A DNA stretch of 41,534 bases, from assembly GCA_903858875.1 (NCBI GenBank), contig CAIOKP010000133.1:1-41534 (forward strand). The letters are read 5' to 3'. Shown here in pieces: positions 17,089 through 25,372 of the stretch. The notes under the pieces were generated by a model that ran no database searches, was not told the DNA's origin, and saw only the letters and a program-made list of their open reading frames with translations. Made by a program: the position numbers and the translations under genes. This DNA is from an uncultured Sphingomonadales bacterium. GTDB taxonomy: Bacteria; Pseudomonadota; Alphaproteobacteria; Sphingomonadales; Sphingomonadaceae. Each line of letters begins with the position of its first letter. The first letter of the stretch is position 1.

Positions 17089-17129
17089 AAGCGGTAGATG
17101 CAAGGGATCGCCCATCGCGCCTACCGCTT
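17089..17129 (-). terminator. hairpin downstream of obgE, repeated element
   Basis: AAGCGGTAG and CTACCGCTT are exact inverted repeats of nine bases around a 23-base loop, itself able to pair GGG-ATCG-CCC. The element starts seven bases after the obgE stop on the minus strand and precedes proB. Its core TTTAAGCGGTAGGCGCG (17116-17132) is nearly identical to the one after the SDR gene. No T-run follows, so it may be a weak terminator, an mRNA 3' end stabiliser or a small dispersed palindromic repeat. Confidence 0.5.
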
Positions 17130-17135
17130 AAATTT

Positions 17136-18191
17136 TCAGCCCAGCGGCGACCAAGCCTTCTCATCGGCCACTTCCTGTGCGCCGGTAGGCCGCTCGGTCA
17201 CGGTTGCGGCCGGCAGGTAGGATATGACGGCATCCAACAGCGCATCCATCCCCTCGCCCGTCGCGCCGGAGATCGAGAACACCCGGTCGGCGCCGGCCTC
17301 GATAAGCTCTGCGGCATAGGAGGCGGCGATTTCAGCGTCAGCCTGATCGACCTTGTTGAGCGCGATCAGGCGCGGCTTATCATCCAAACCCTCGCCATAG
17401 GCAGTTAATTCGCCATCGATGATATCCATCGCCTCGACCGGGTCCTTGCCGGCAATGTCGATCAGGTGGATCAACACGCGGCACCGTTCGATGTGACCAA
17501 GGAACCGATCGCCGATCCCGGCGCCATCGGCAGCGCCAGCGATCAGGCCCGGAATGTCGGCCAGCACGAATTCACGCGCCTTGTGCCGAACCACGCCCAA
17601 TTGCGGGCGCAGCGTGGTGAAGGGATAGTCGCCCACCTTCGCATTGGTATTGGCGAGGTGGTTGATAAACGTCGACTTGCCCGCGTTGGGCAAGCCCACC
17701 AACCCGACATCCGCCAGCAGTTTCAGCCGCAGCCAGACATACATTTCCTGCCCCGGCCAGCCCGGCCCGTGCTGTCGCGGCGTACGATTGGTCGAGGTTT
17801 TATAGCTGGCATTGCCGCGCCCACCATCGCCGCCGCGCAGCAAGGTATAGCGCTGGCCCGCTTCGGTCAGGTCGAGCAACACTTCCTCGCGGTCGTCGTC
17901 GAGGACCTGCGTGCCAACGGGAACATGAATGACCAGATCGTCGCCGCCGCCGCCGGTACGGTTCTTGCCCATGCCGCCGCTGCCGCGCGGGGCTTTGAAA
18001 TGCTGCGTATAACGAAAGTCGATCAGCGTGTTGAGGCCCGCCACCGCTTCGAAAATGATGTCGCCGCCCTTGCCGCCGTCACCGCCATCGGGGCCACCGT
18101 ATTCCACGTATTTTTCGCGGCGAAACGCGACCGCACCCGGACCGCCGCTGCCTGAACGGATGAAGATCTTGGCTTGGTCGAGAAAATGCAT
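17136..18191 (-). CDS. obgE: GTPase ObgE/CgtA
   Basis: Obg is an essential GTPase acting in late 50S ribosome assembly and stringent signalling. The 351-residue protein shows the Gly-rich Obg fold (MHFLDQAKIFIRSGSGGPGAVAFRREKYVEYGGPDGGDGGKGG), then the G domain: G1 GLPNAGKSTF, G3 DIPGLI, G4 NKVD, and a G5-like SISGATGEG. It ends soon after the G domain and lacks the OCT extension of Bacillus Obg, as do other alphaproteobacterial CgtA proteins. The ATG at 18191 is the canonical MHFLDQAK start; the longer track ORF runs through tRNA sequence. The usual rplU-rpmA neighbours are absent; a tRNA-Ala lies upstream with 200 bases between. Confidence 0.97.
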   Translation of the reverse strand: MHFLDQAKIFIRSGSGGPGAVAFRREKYVEYGGPDGGDGGKGGDIIFEAVAGLNTLIDFRYTQHFKAPRGSGGMGKNRTGGGGDDLVIHVPVGTQVLDDDREEVLLDLTEAGQRYTLLRGGDGGRGNASYKTSTNRTPRQHGPGWPGQEMYVWLRLKLLADVGLVGLPNAGKSTFINHLANTNAKVGDYPFTTLRPQLGVVRHKAREFVLADIPGLIAGAADGAGIGDRFLGHIERCRVLIHLIDIAGKDPVEAMDIIDGELTAYGEGLDDKPRLIALNKVDQADAEIAASYAAELIEAGADRVFSISGATGEGMDALLDAVISYLPAATVTERPTGAQEVADEKAWSPLG

Positions 18192-18260
18192 GGGTTTGGG
18201 TCCGGCGGTCTTGAAATAGGAAGCGTCCCGCCAGACCATTGGGTCCGCCGGATGCGGCAT

Positions 18261-18342
18261 CAGCCCGCACCTTTGGCCGGCGCGCCCCGAAATATCCCGA
18301 TGCCGAGATATCCCGATAGATGCCGAACAGAGGTGCGGGCTG
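18261..18342. repeat. 12-bp perfect inverted repeat flanking direct repeats, obgE leader
   Basis: CAGCCCGCACCT (18261-18272) and its exact reverse complement (18331-18342) enclose 58 bases. Inside are two copies of ATATCCCGAT, followed in both cases by GATGCCG-like sequence. The element lies between the tRNA-Ala 3' end and the obgE start. It could fold as a long stem in the obgE leader RNA, be part of the tRNA transcript trailer, or bind a protein. No T-run follows on either strand. Confidence 0.5.
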
Positions 18343-18392
18343 GTGCCACGCGAGGACCGGGCATTCGCCCGATCCGTATCAACGCAAAGGAA

Positions 18393-18468
<76 letters not shown>

Positions 18469-18563
18469 GTTCCACTGCGAGCTTGCAAGGTTTGGGCAAA
18501 GCTATCGCTCCGCCGCCATGCGAGAGACGATCCATTAGCGAAAGCACCGCACACAGGGAAGCC

Positions 18564-18600
18564 AAAAAAACGCCCGGTGCCAAAGTTTATTGGCAAGGCC
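18564..18600 (-). terminator. candidate intrinsic terminator after lipoprotein gene
   Basis: Downstream of the minus-strand lipoprotein stop, TGCCAA and TTGGCA form a six-pair hairpin, with outer GCC/GGC pairing possible, and a run of seven T follows. The hairpin ends about eight bases before the T-run unless the outer pairs form. It lies between the lipoprotein gene and the tRNA. Confidence 0.55.
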
Positions 18601-18606
18601 GCGGTT

Positions 18607-19323
18607 TCAATTGGTCCCAACGCCGGGTCGTGCCGCCCCTGCTTCTGCACCTATGGACCGCGAAGAATTCTGACCCGCGCCATATTTGGCCTCCCAATCG
18701 GCCAGGTCGGCGCGATACTTTTCATAGGCGCGATAGAAATCCTCATAGACCCGCGTGAACTGCGCAAAGCTGCGATAGCTGAAGGCCGGGAGATCCTTGG
18801 TCTGAATTTGTGCGCTCTCGCGGCTCATCACCAACGCCGATTCGCAGAAGTTGGGCAAGGTCGGCGGATAGGCGAAATAGTTGTAAACCTGCGTCATATA
18901 GGTCTCGCGCTTACGCACGAAATCCTTGCCATAACGGGCCTGAAACACGCCATCCACGCCGCGATTGGCGTTGTTCAGCGTCTTGGCATGCGTCTTTAGA
19001 AAGGCGCGATAATTGTCAGCAATATCGACAAAACGCGGCGCAGTGCAATTGAGCGCGGCAACATTATATGCCGCCCGCAGGTTCCACACCAATTGCGCAT
19101 CGACCGCATCAACCAACAGCGTATGGCGCAGACCATCTGCCCCCACCGAAGGGATCACCACATTATCCGAAGCGCCATAGGGCGCGCTCGGCCGGGGGGG
19201 GATCACCACCAGTTTTGGCGGCGCCACCGGCACGGGGGGCGGCGGCGGTGGGGGCGGGGCAGCACAGGCGGCCAATGCCGCAATGCCTGCCGAAACGAAA
19301 ACCCACCTTAACACTCGCACCAT
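18607..19323 (-). CDS. hypothetical lipoprotein with poly-proline stretch
   Basis: I do not recognise the family. The 238-residue protein has a signal sequence with a lipobox ([13 protein letters not shown], cysteine at about residue 20), so it is probably lipid-modified. A run of eight prolines and more PxP repeats follow, as if to span part of the periplasm or the peptidoglycan. The rest is mainly helical and rich in Tyr/Phe/Arg, with two cysteines (ALNCTAP, NFCESA) that could form a disulfide, and a segment [32 protein letters not shown] with coiled-coil character. The start ATG at 19323 follows a weak GTGGGG. The gene stands alone, with terminators on both sides. Confidence 0.78.
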   Translation of the reverse strand: MVRVLRWVFVSAGIAALAACAAPPPPPPPPVPVAPPKLVVIPPRPSAPYGASDNVVIPSVGADGLRHTLLVDAVDAQLVWNLRAAYNVAALNCTAPRFVDIADNYRAFLKTHAKTLNNANRGVDGVFQARYGKDFVRKRETYMTQVYNYFAYPPTLPNFCESALVMSRESAQIQTKDLPAFSYRSFAQFTRVYEDFYRAYEKYRADLADWEAKYGAGQNSSRSIGAEAGAARPGVGTN

Positions 19324-19407
19324 GGTACCCCACTTGCATCACTGCATGAAATTGACCCGCGACGCTGGGGCCCTTGTGGAAATCCCCTTAGCTTACCCTG
19401 TGCCACA

Positions 19408-19443
19408 TGAAAATGCCCGAGGCGCTGGATAGCACCCCGGGCA
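19408..19443 (-). terminator. intrinsic terminator after BI-1 gene
   Basis: In the minus-strand RNA, 13 consecutive pairs (two of them G-U) form around a four-base loop ATCC, followed at once by TTTT. On the plus strand the same positions would be A-C mismatches, so the strand is clear. It lies about 40 bases after the BI-1 stop codon. Confidence 0.85.
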
Positions 19444-19482
19444 CGATGACTTGCAGCCAGATTGCGGCCAATCGCCGAAGGT

Positions 19483-20226
19483 TTAGCGACGGTCGCCCAT
19501 AAAGCTGAGCAGAAACTGGAACATGTTGATGAAGTCGAGATAAAGGCTGAGCGCCCCCATGATCGCCACCTTTTCCACAAACGGCGTGCCAGCGACCTGC
19601 ACATAAGTCTGCTTCAAACGCTGCGTGTCATAGGCGGTGAGGCCAGCAAAGATCAGCACGCCCAGCACCGAAATGGCAAAGCCCAGCCCCGGAATGGGGA
19701 AGAACATCGCCACCAGCGACGCGATGATCAGGCCAAACAGGCCCATGATCAAAAAGCTGCCCATCGCCGACAGGCTGCGCTTGGTCGTGTAGCCGACGAG
19801 GCTAAGCCCGGCAAAGGCGCCAGCCGTTGCAAAGAACGTCGCCGCAATCGACGGGCCGGTATAAACGAGGAAGATCGCCGACATCGACAGACCCATCGCC
19901 ACCGAAAAGCCCCAGAAGCAAGCTTGCAGCGTGCTCGTGGCCATCCGGCCCATGCCCGCGCTCATCGCGAACACGAAACCGAGCGGCGCCAGCGCAATCA
20001 GCCAGCGCAGCGGGGTGTGAAACACCTGCTCCGCCATGCCCGATTGCGCAAACAACAGCGCCACCACGCCCGACAGCAGGATGCCCGAGGTCATGTAATT
20101 GTAGATCGACAGCATGTATTTGCGCAGGCCAGCGTCCAGCGCCGCACCCTGCACAAATCCAGCATTCATCCCCGAAGACGCACCGAAGCCCGTCTGCGTG
20201 GGCTGGGGGTCATTCCAGATGGCCAT
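19483..20226 (-). CDS. Bax inhibitor-1/YccA (TMBIM) family membrane protein
   Basis: This 247-residue inner-membrane protein has seven hydrophobic segments after a 35-residue cytoplasmic start. The family pattern is visible: YMTSGILLSGVVALLFA, LGFVFAMSAGMGRMATSTLQACFWGFSVAMGLSMSAIFLVYTG, and the conserved C-terminal region GLTAYDTQRLKQTY followed by SLYLDFINMFQFLLSFMGDR. The acidic residues AYDTQ and LYLDFINMF correspond to the pH-sensing pair described in bacterial BsYetJ, a calcium-leak channel. Bacterial homologues such as YccA interact with FtsH; the role here is not known. GGAGTG precedes the start. A strong hairpin lies just upstream of that ribosome site, and a terminator follows the gene. 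Confidence 0.9.
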   Translation of the reverse strand: MAIWNDPQPTQTGFGASSGMNAGFVQGAALDAGLRKYMLSIYNYMTSGILLSGVVALLFAQSGMAEQVFHTPLRWLIALAPLGFVFAMSAGMGRMATSTLQACFWGFSVAMGLSMSAIFLVYTGPSIAATFFATAGAFAGLSLVGYTTKRSLSAMGSFLIMGLFGLIIASLVAMFFPIPGLGFAISVLGVLIFAGLTAYDTQRLKQTYVQVAGTPFVEKVAIMGALSLYLDFINMFQFLLSFMGDRR

Positions 20227-20244
20227 TGGTCACACTCCATATTG

Positions 20245-20270
20245 GCGCCTGACGGAAAGGCCGCAGGCGC
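20245..20270 (-). promoter_or_regulatory. hairpin in 5' leader of BI-1 gene
   Basis: GCGCCTG and CAGGCGC pair perfectly, then after one bulged base CGG and CCG pair around a five-base loop, giving ten pairs in 26 bases. It ends about eight bases before the GGAGTG ribosome site of the BI-1 gene. There is no T-run. It could regulate translation, protect the mRNA 5' end, or slow readthrough from proC. Confidence 0.5.
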
Positions 20271-20367
20271 TCGTGGATTGAATATCGTGCGTATCCCCGC
20301 AGGTTTCAAGCGAAACCGCGCGTAAAAAGCGTATCAATTTGCCGCAAGCGTCACCGGCGGGGCGAAT

Positions 20368-21192
20368 TTATGCCGCAGCCCCGCGCGCCGCCGCCCCCAT
20401 TTCGGCATTGCGATCGCGCGCCGCCGCCATCGTCGCTGCAATCAACCGCGCCAAAGCCGCATCGGCATCGAGCACATCCAGCCCCGCCTGCGTCGATCCA
20501 CCCGGGCTGGCGACGCGCCGCGCCAACTCGCCCGGCGGTGTCGGCGACGATGCCGCCAGCGCCGCCGCGCCATCGACCGTCGCCTGCGCCAGTCGCAACG
20601 ACTGATCACTATCGAGGCCCAGCGCCACACCGCCCGCCGCCAAGGCATCGATAAAGCGATAGACAAACGCCGGACCACAGCCCGCCAACGCCGTCACCGC
20701 GTCAAACAATTCCTCGGCGACCCATTCCGGCGCGCCCAACGGCGCCAGCCACGCCATCGCACTATCCCGCGCGGCATGGTCCAGCCCCATCGCCGCCACG
20801 CCCATCGGCGATTTGCCGACCGCTGCCGACAGGTTGGGCATCACGCGCAAAATTCCCCGCGCCTGCGCAAACCGCAGCGACAGGCTGGCCAGTTCCACCC
20901 CGGCCAAAATCGACAGCACCACCGTATCGGGGCCCGCCAACGCGGTCAGCGCCGGGGCCACGCCATCCAACGCTTGCGGCTTTACTCCGAGCAGCATCAC
21001 GTCGAACACCCGGCCATCCATCGGCAAACCGCGCAACAGTTCAACGCCCGCCGGCGCCTCCGGCAGTCCGGGATCGACCACCGTGAACCGCTCCGCCGGC
21101 ACGCCCGCGCGCAACCATCCGGTCAGCATCGCACCGCCCATATTGCCGCAACCAATGATCAACACTGTGACCGGCCAAGCGGGAATGCTCAT
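20368..21192 (-). CDS. proC: pyrroline-5-carboxylate reductase
   Basis: ProC reduces pyrroline-5-carboxylate to proline with NAD(P)H, the last step of proline synthesis. The 274-residue protein has the N-terminal Rossmann motif VLIIGCGNMGGAML, LLGVKPQ, LRVMPNLSAAVGKSPMGV, and the C-terminal dimerisation region with AVTALAGCGPAFVYRFIDALAAGGVALGL and ELARRVASPGGSTQAGL. It starts at 21192, one base after the YbjN-domain gene stop; the longer track start lies inside that gene. Together with proB downstream, two of the three proline genes are in this window on the same strand but not in one operon. Confidence 0.96.
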   Translation of the reverse strand: MSIPAWPVTVLIIGCGNMGGAMLTGWLRAGVPAERFTVVDPGLPEAPAGVELLRGLPMDGRVFDVMLLGVKPQALDGVAPALTALAGPDTVVLSILAGVELASLSLRFAQARGILRVMPNLSAAVGKSPMGVAAMGLDHAARDSAMAWLAPLGAPEWVAEELFDAVTALAGCGPAFVYRFIDALAAGGVALGLDSDQSLRLAQATVDGAAALAASSPTPPGELARRVASPGGSTQAGLDVLDADAALARLIAATMAAARDRNAEMGAAARGAAA

Positions 21193-21193
21193 C

Positions 21194-21703
21194 TCACGCC
21201 TCCCCCGCGGCATCGACCAGCGCGCTGGCCAAAGCATCGGCGGGACTTTTGTCGCCCCACAGGATGAACTGGAAAGCCGGGTAAAACCGGTCGCATTCCT
21301 CGACGGCGACCTCGACCAACATCTGCGCCTGCGCCAGGCTCAACAGCCCGTCATCGCCGAGCATCAGCCCGTGGCGATAAAGCAGCACCGCATTGTTCGA
21401 CCAGATGTCGAAATGCCCCAGCCACAATTGTTCGTTGATCAGGCCCAGCACCTCGAACATCGCCGCCCGCTTGTCATCGGACACCCGGATGTCGGGCAGG
21501 CACAGCAGTTGGAGCACATTGTCCTCCGCCCGCCAGATGCCGCGCAATTGATAGGTGGCCCAACTGCCCTGCACTTCGCCGGTAAATTCGTCCTCGCCGA
21601 CAAATTCATAGTTCCAGCCCCGCGCGTCGAACAATTGTCCGAGCATCTCGACCGGCGCGCAGTCTTCGTGCCGGCCGTTTTCGCTCTCGCCTGCTCTCAT
21701 CAT
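21194..21703 (-). CDS. YbjN domain-containing protein
   Basis: This is a 169-residue soluble protein of the YbjN family, which has a type III secretion chaperone-like fold. Seen: MLGQLFDARGWNYEFVGEDEFTGEVQGSWATYQLRGIWRAEDNVLQLLCLPDIRV, then NEQLWLGHFDIWSNNAVLLYRHGL, characteristic of alphaproteobacterial members. Function is poorly known; E. coli YbjN overexpression affects motility and stress responses. The start has two consecutive ATG codons (21703 and 21700) with AGGTTGAG upstream; I take the first. The much longer track ORF from 22009 runs through the SPOR gene and has no homology. proC begins two bases past the stop, so the two are cotranscribed. Confidence 0.88.
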   Translation of the reverse strand: MMRAGESENGRHEDCAPVEMLGQLFDARGWNYEFVGEDEFTGEVQGSWATYQLRGIWRAEDNVLQLLCLPDIRVSDDKRAAMFEVLGLINEQLWLGHFDIWSNNAVLLYRHGLMLGDDGLLSLAQAQMLVEVAVEECDRFYPAFQFILWGDKSPADALASALVDAAGEA

Positions 21704-21810
21704 ACTCAACCTGATCCCGGGACACTGGATTGGTCCATCATCGCTGCGATGGATGGGCGATGCCCGCCGCGTCGCACAAGTATGGGTAAACACATGGCTG
21801 CGCATAACCG

Positions 21811-21838
21811 CACAACCCTGTTTACAGCTTGTGGAAAA
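21811..21838. promoter_or_regulatory. hairpin and DnaA-box-like motif upstream of ybjN-like gene
   Basis: CACAA and TTGTG pair, with inner CTGT and ACAG pairing (21811-21833). The adjoining minus-strand nonamer TTTTCCACA (21830-21838) fits the relaxed DnaA-box consensus TTWTNCACA. It lies between the SPOR-protein stop and the YbjN-domain start. The hairpin may be a weak terminator; no T-run is seen. Confidence 0.3.
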
Positions 21839-21881
21839 CCGCCTTCCGCGACCATTCGCGTCCGACCCCCGGGTGATTCCC

Positions 21882-23771
21882 CTACTTGCCGTCGAGAGAA
21901 TCGACCACCTGGCCGGTCGGGCTGATCCACACGAATGACCCCTCGCGATCCGCCTTGTGCAGCTTGTCGTTATAGGCTTTGGCTGCAGCCTCAGTCTCAA
22001 ACGGCCCAATCAACAATCGGTTCGTCCGTCCCCATTCAGACACATAGAGCTTGTGCGCCTTGAACAAATCCGGGGCGTCGCGGGTCAGCTTGCGCCAATC
22101 AAACGCAATGCGATCGGCATCCCGGCCAACGCCCACCTGCACCCATATGCGGCTGGGATAGGCCGGCGGCGGCGGTGCCTTGGGTGCGGGGCGCGGCGCC
22201 GAAATCTTGCGAATATCCACAGCGCCAGCGGTCGGCGTCGCGGCAGTGGGCGCCTTGCCAAATTCCTCGAACAATTCGGCAAAGCTCGCTTTGCGCACCG
22301 GGGCGACCCTTGGCGTGGGTTTGGGCGCAGGCGCGCCAACCGGCGCCGAAGCAACCACCACAGCCCGGGTTTCCGGCTTTTGCTCTGGCGTTGGCGCAAC
22401 GTCAGCCTTGGCCTCGGGCATCGGGGTCGCACGAACCGGCGCGGGCGTGACCTTGGCAAGGTCGAACGCCGTCACCGACGGTGTCGTAGTCGTGGCCACG
22501 CGGGCCAGTGGCGGCGCAACGGCCAGCTTCGGCTGCGGGGTCGGTGTCAGCTTCGGCTGCGACGACGCCGGCTTGCGCGCCGGCGGCGTATCGGCTTCTG
22601 CTGAGGCCAGTTCAACCGGCACCGGTGCGCCCGCCTCGCGCGATGGGGTGGGTTCCGGCGGCGCAGCCTCGGCCATCGCTTCGGGTGCGGGCTGTGGCTT
22701 GGGCTTGCGCCGGTCCTTGCGAGCGTCGGCCACCTTGGTCGCTTTGGCCCCGAGCGGCTCGCCCGCGGGCACCAGCGGCGCATCGACAATCGCCAGCCGA
22801 TTGATCCCGTGGCTGGCAATCCATTCCGCGATCCGCGGGTTTTCCTGGCCGATCTGCGATGCCTGCGGAAACCAGCCAAGGTTGGCCGCTGCGGCCTGCT
22901 GCGCCGGGGTCAACTTGCGCATATAGCGCAAATAGGGCGCCATCGCGGTCGCCAGTTCGGGCGGCATGGTCGAATTGGCAATCGCCACGGCTTCTTCCTC
23001 ACGGCCGAGGATGGCAAAGGCAAATGCCCGGATACGCCACGCGGCACGATCCTGCTTTTGCAACAATGGCGCAAGCACCACTTCGACCGCGCGCCGGTCG
23101 CCCATGATCGCCAGGCTCAACGCCAAACGCCGCGCCGCCTCGTCCCCGGCCCCTGCCGCCAGCGCTTCGCGATAATAGCGCTGCGCGGTGGCATTATCGC
23201 TGACCAGATCATAGGCCAGACCACGATCGGCAATCTGCTCGCCGTTCAACGCACCGCTATTGGCAGCATCCTCGTACAGCGCGATCGCGGTGACCGGGTC
23301 CTGCCCACGCAAACGCGCCGAGGCGAGACCAGCCATGATCCGCGGGCTGTAAGGCAACAGGCGATCGGCCCGCGACAAAAACCCAATCGCAGCCTGAACA
23401 TCGCCCAACGCCAGCGCGGCATCACCGGCCTGTTGCAACGCCTCGATGTCGCGCGGATTGCGCGCCAATCGCGCCAGGGCCAAAGACAGCGCGCGATGCG
23501 GGTCAGCGGCTTCCGGCAAGGGCTGTACCACCGGCATCGCGGTCGCGGCAGACGTGGACTGGTCCATCGACGCGGCGGCTGGCAGCACGGATGACGATGT
23601 CGCCCCGACCGATGCCGGCAAGGCGCCCCCCCGTCCCGTGGCGACCGGCACGGCCAAAGCCGACCCCGCCACCGCCGTACCGCAAAGAGCCACCATTGCC
23701 GCACCGACAAAGGCGTGGCGCCGCCACCCGTGATCACGGGGGCGGCGCTTATTTACGCAAAATGCGGTCAT
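21882..23771 (-). CDS. TPR and SPOR-domain protein adjacent to ftsZ
   Basis: This is a 629-residue exported protein. In order: basic N-terminus and signal peptide (AFVGAAMVALCGTAVAGSALA, cleavage near residue 40), then about residues 90-300 of TPR-like helical repeats (ALSLALARLARNPRDIEALQQAGDAALALGDVQAAIGFLSRADRLLPYSPRIMAGLASARLRGQD), a 200-residue Pro/Ala/Lys-rich linker, and a C-terminal SPOR domain (SRIWVQVGVGRDADRIAFDWRKL... LLIGPFETEAAAKAYNDKL). SPOR domains bind glycan strands stripped of stem peptides at the division septum, so this is probably a periplasmic division or septal peptidoglycan factor. It begins 53 bases after the ftsZ stop; a short TTCGC/GCGAA hairpin lies in that gap. 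Its ribosome site is weak, so it may depend on ftsZ transcription. Confidence 0.87.
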   Translation of the reverse strand: MTAFCVNKRRPRDHGWRRHAFVGAAMVALCGTAVAGSALAVPVATGRGGALPASVGATSSSVLPAAASMDQSTSAATAMPVVQPLPEAADPHRALSLALARLARNPRDIEALQQAGDAALALGDVQAAIGFLSRADRLLPYSPRIMAGLASARLRGQDPVTAIALYEDAANSGALNGEQIADRGLAYDLVSDNATAQRYYREALAAGAGDEAARRLALSLAIMGDRRAVEVVLAPLLQKQDRAAWRIRAFAFAILGREEEAVAIANSTMPPELATAMAPYLRYMRKLTPAQQAAAANLGWFPQASQIGQENPRIAEWIASHGINRLAIVDAPLVPAGEPLGAKATKVADARKDRRKPKPQPAPEAMAEAAPPEPTPSREAGAPVPVELASAEADTPPARKPASSQPKLTPTPQPKLAVAPPLARVATTTTPSVTAFDLAKVTPAPVRATPMPEAKADVAPTPEQKPETRAVVVASAPVGAPAPKPTPRVAPVRKASFAELFEEFGKAPTAATPTAGAVDIRKISAPRPAPKAPPPPAYPSRIWVQVGVGRDADRIAFDWRKLTRDAPDLFKAHKLYVSEWGRTNRLLIGPFETEAAAKAYNDKLHKADREGSFVWISPTGQVVDSLDGK

Positions 23772-23824
23772 GCAACCGGGCCTAATTTCGCAATCGAGCG
23801 AAGCCCTGACGGGCCATTCGCTGA

Positions 23825-25372
23825 TTACTGGTTGTTCTGACGCCCAAGGAAACGCGGGATATTGACTGCGCCGCCGTCGTCGTCGCCATCATCGTCCTCA
23901 TCCTTGCGCCGGCCGGTCAGATTGGCCATGCGCTCGAACAACGTGCCGCTGGCAGCGGGCCGTGCGGCATGATCGTGACCATGCGAGATCCGCGGTGCGG
24001 GCTCGATCGGCGCTTCCGGAACGATCTGACGGCGGCGCGAAATGATCGGGGCGTCGTCTTCGGCCAGACGGCTGGCATCGAGCAACAGTTCATCGTGCGA
24101 AGATTGCGGCACAGGGGCCGAAGCCTGCTGATAGACCGGATCCTGACGCAAAGGCGCTGCGGGCGCTTCATGCGTCGCACCAAGCTCAAACGGCTCGTCC
24201 TGCATCGGCGCAGGCTGTGCGGCGACAAATGGCTCATGCACCACTGGCGCTTCGTAGACTGGCGCGGGCGCCGGCGCGGGCGCGGGCATAACAGGCCGCG
24301 CAGCTGCGGCTTGCGGCATGGCCGCAGGGGTCGAAACACCCGGACGCGCCGGGCCACGCGCTGTCTGCATCGAGAAGGGCCGCGCGGCTTCTTCGGCCTG
24401 ACCAGCGGTCTGCTCGATGCCGGTGGCGACCACCGACACACGGATCTTGCCCTGCAAATCGGGGTTGAACGCGCTGCCCCAGATGATGTTGGCGTTGGGA
24501 TCGACCAGTTCACGGATGTGGTTGGCCGCCTCATCGACTTCGAGCAGCTTCATATCGTCGCCGCCGATGATCGAGATGATAACACCCTTGGCACCCTGCA
24601 TCGACACACCGTCGAGCAACGGATTGGCAATGGCCCGCTCCGCGGCTTCGAGCGCACGGTTGGGGCCTTCACCCTCGCCGGTGCCCATCATGGCCTTGCC
24701 CATCTCGGCCATCACCGAACGGACGTCGGCAAAATCGAGGTTGATCAGGCCCGGCATGACCATCAAATCGGTGATCGAGCGAACGCCCTGCTGCAACACT
24801 TCATCGGCCAGCTGGAACGCTTCCTTGAAGGTCGTCTCGGCCTTGGCCACCAGGAACAGATTCTGGTTCGGAATGACAATCAGCGTATCGACGTGCTTTT
24901 GCAGCTCCTCGATACCCGCCTCGGCGCTACGCATCCGGCGCGTGCCTTCGAACAGGAACGGCTTGGTCACCACACCAACGGTCAACACGCCCTTTTCGCG
25001 CGCCGCCTTGGCGATCACTGGCGCCGCGCCAGTACCCGTACCGCCCCCCATACCGGCGGCGATGAAGCACATATGCACCCCATCCAGCAGCCGGTCGATG
25101 TCGTTCAGCGTTTCCTCGGCGGCCGCACGACCCACTTCGGGGCGCGAACCTGCGCCGAGACCCTGCGTAATATCAGGCCCCAACTGGATCCGATGCTCTG
25201 CAATCGAATTGTTCAGCGCCTGTGCGTCGGTGTTCGCCACGACGAAATTGACGCCTTCGATCTCCGCACGGATCATGTTGGCGATGGCGTTGCCGCCGGC
25301 ACCGCCAACCCCGATCACGGTGATGCGCGGGCGCAGCTCCTCGACGGCGGGCGGACCGATATTAATGCTCAT
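23825..25372 (-). CDS. ftsZ: cell division GTPase FtsZ
   Basis: FtsZ is the tubulin homologue that polymerises into the Z ring. The 515-residue protein has the N-terminal [18 protein letters not shown], the tubulin signature GGGTGTG at 109-115, the T7 synergy loop [11 protein letters not shown] and [15 protein letters not shown]. After the globular domain (about residue 320) comes a 180-residue Pro/Ala/acidic linker, then the C-terminal conserved peptide [13 protein letters not shown], the site for FtsA and other membrane anchors. The linker is long, as in Caulobacter. The ATG at 25372 has AGGAG about seven bases upstream; the track start is 19 codons too early. Unlike most dcw genes it has a 137-base leader. 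No lpxC follows; a SPOR protein gene does. Confidence 0.98.
   Translation of the reverse strand: MSINIGPPAVEELRPRITVIGVGGAGGNAIANMIRAEIEGVNFVVANTDAQALNNSIAEHRIQLGPDITQGLGAGSRPEVGRAAAEETLNDIDRLLDGVHMCFIAAGMGGGTGTGAAPVIAKAAREKGVLTVGVVTKPFLFEGTRRMRSAEAGIEELQKHVDTLIVIPNQNLFLVAKAETTFKEAFQLADEVLQQGVRSITDLMVMPGLINLDFADVRSVMAEMGKAMMGTGEGEGPNRALEAAERAIANPLLDGVSMQGAKGVIISIIGGDDMKLLEVDEAANHIRELVDPNANIIWGSAFNPDLQGKIRVSVVATGIEQTAGQAEEAARPFSMQTARGPARPGVSTPAAMPQAAAARPVMPAPAPAPAPVYEAPVVHEPFVAAQPAPMQDEPFELGATHEAPAAPLRQDPVYQQASAPVPQSSHDELLLDASRLAEDDAPIISRRRQIVPEAPIEPAPRISHGHDHAARPAASGTLFERMANLTGRRKDEDDDGDDDGGAVNIPRFLGRQNNQ

Noticed and set aside
23772-23824. lpxC or a terminator directly after ftsZ
   Set aside because: The gap is only 53 bases, with a five-pair TTCGC/GCGAA hairpin lacking a T-run; the next gene is the SPOR protein.
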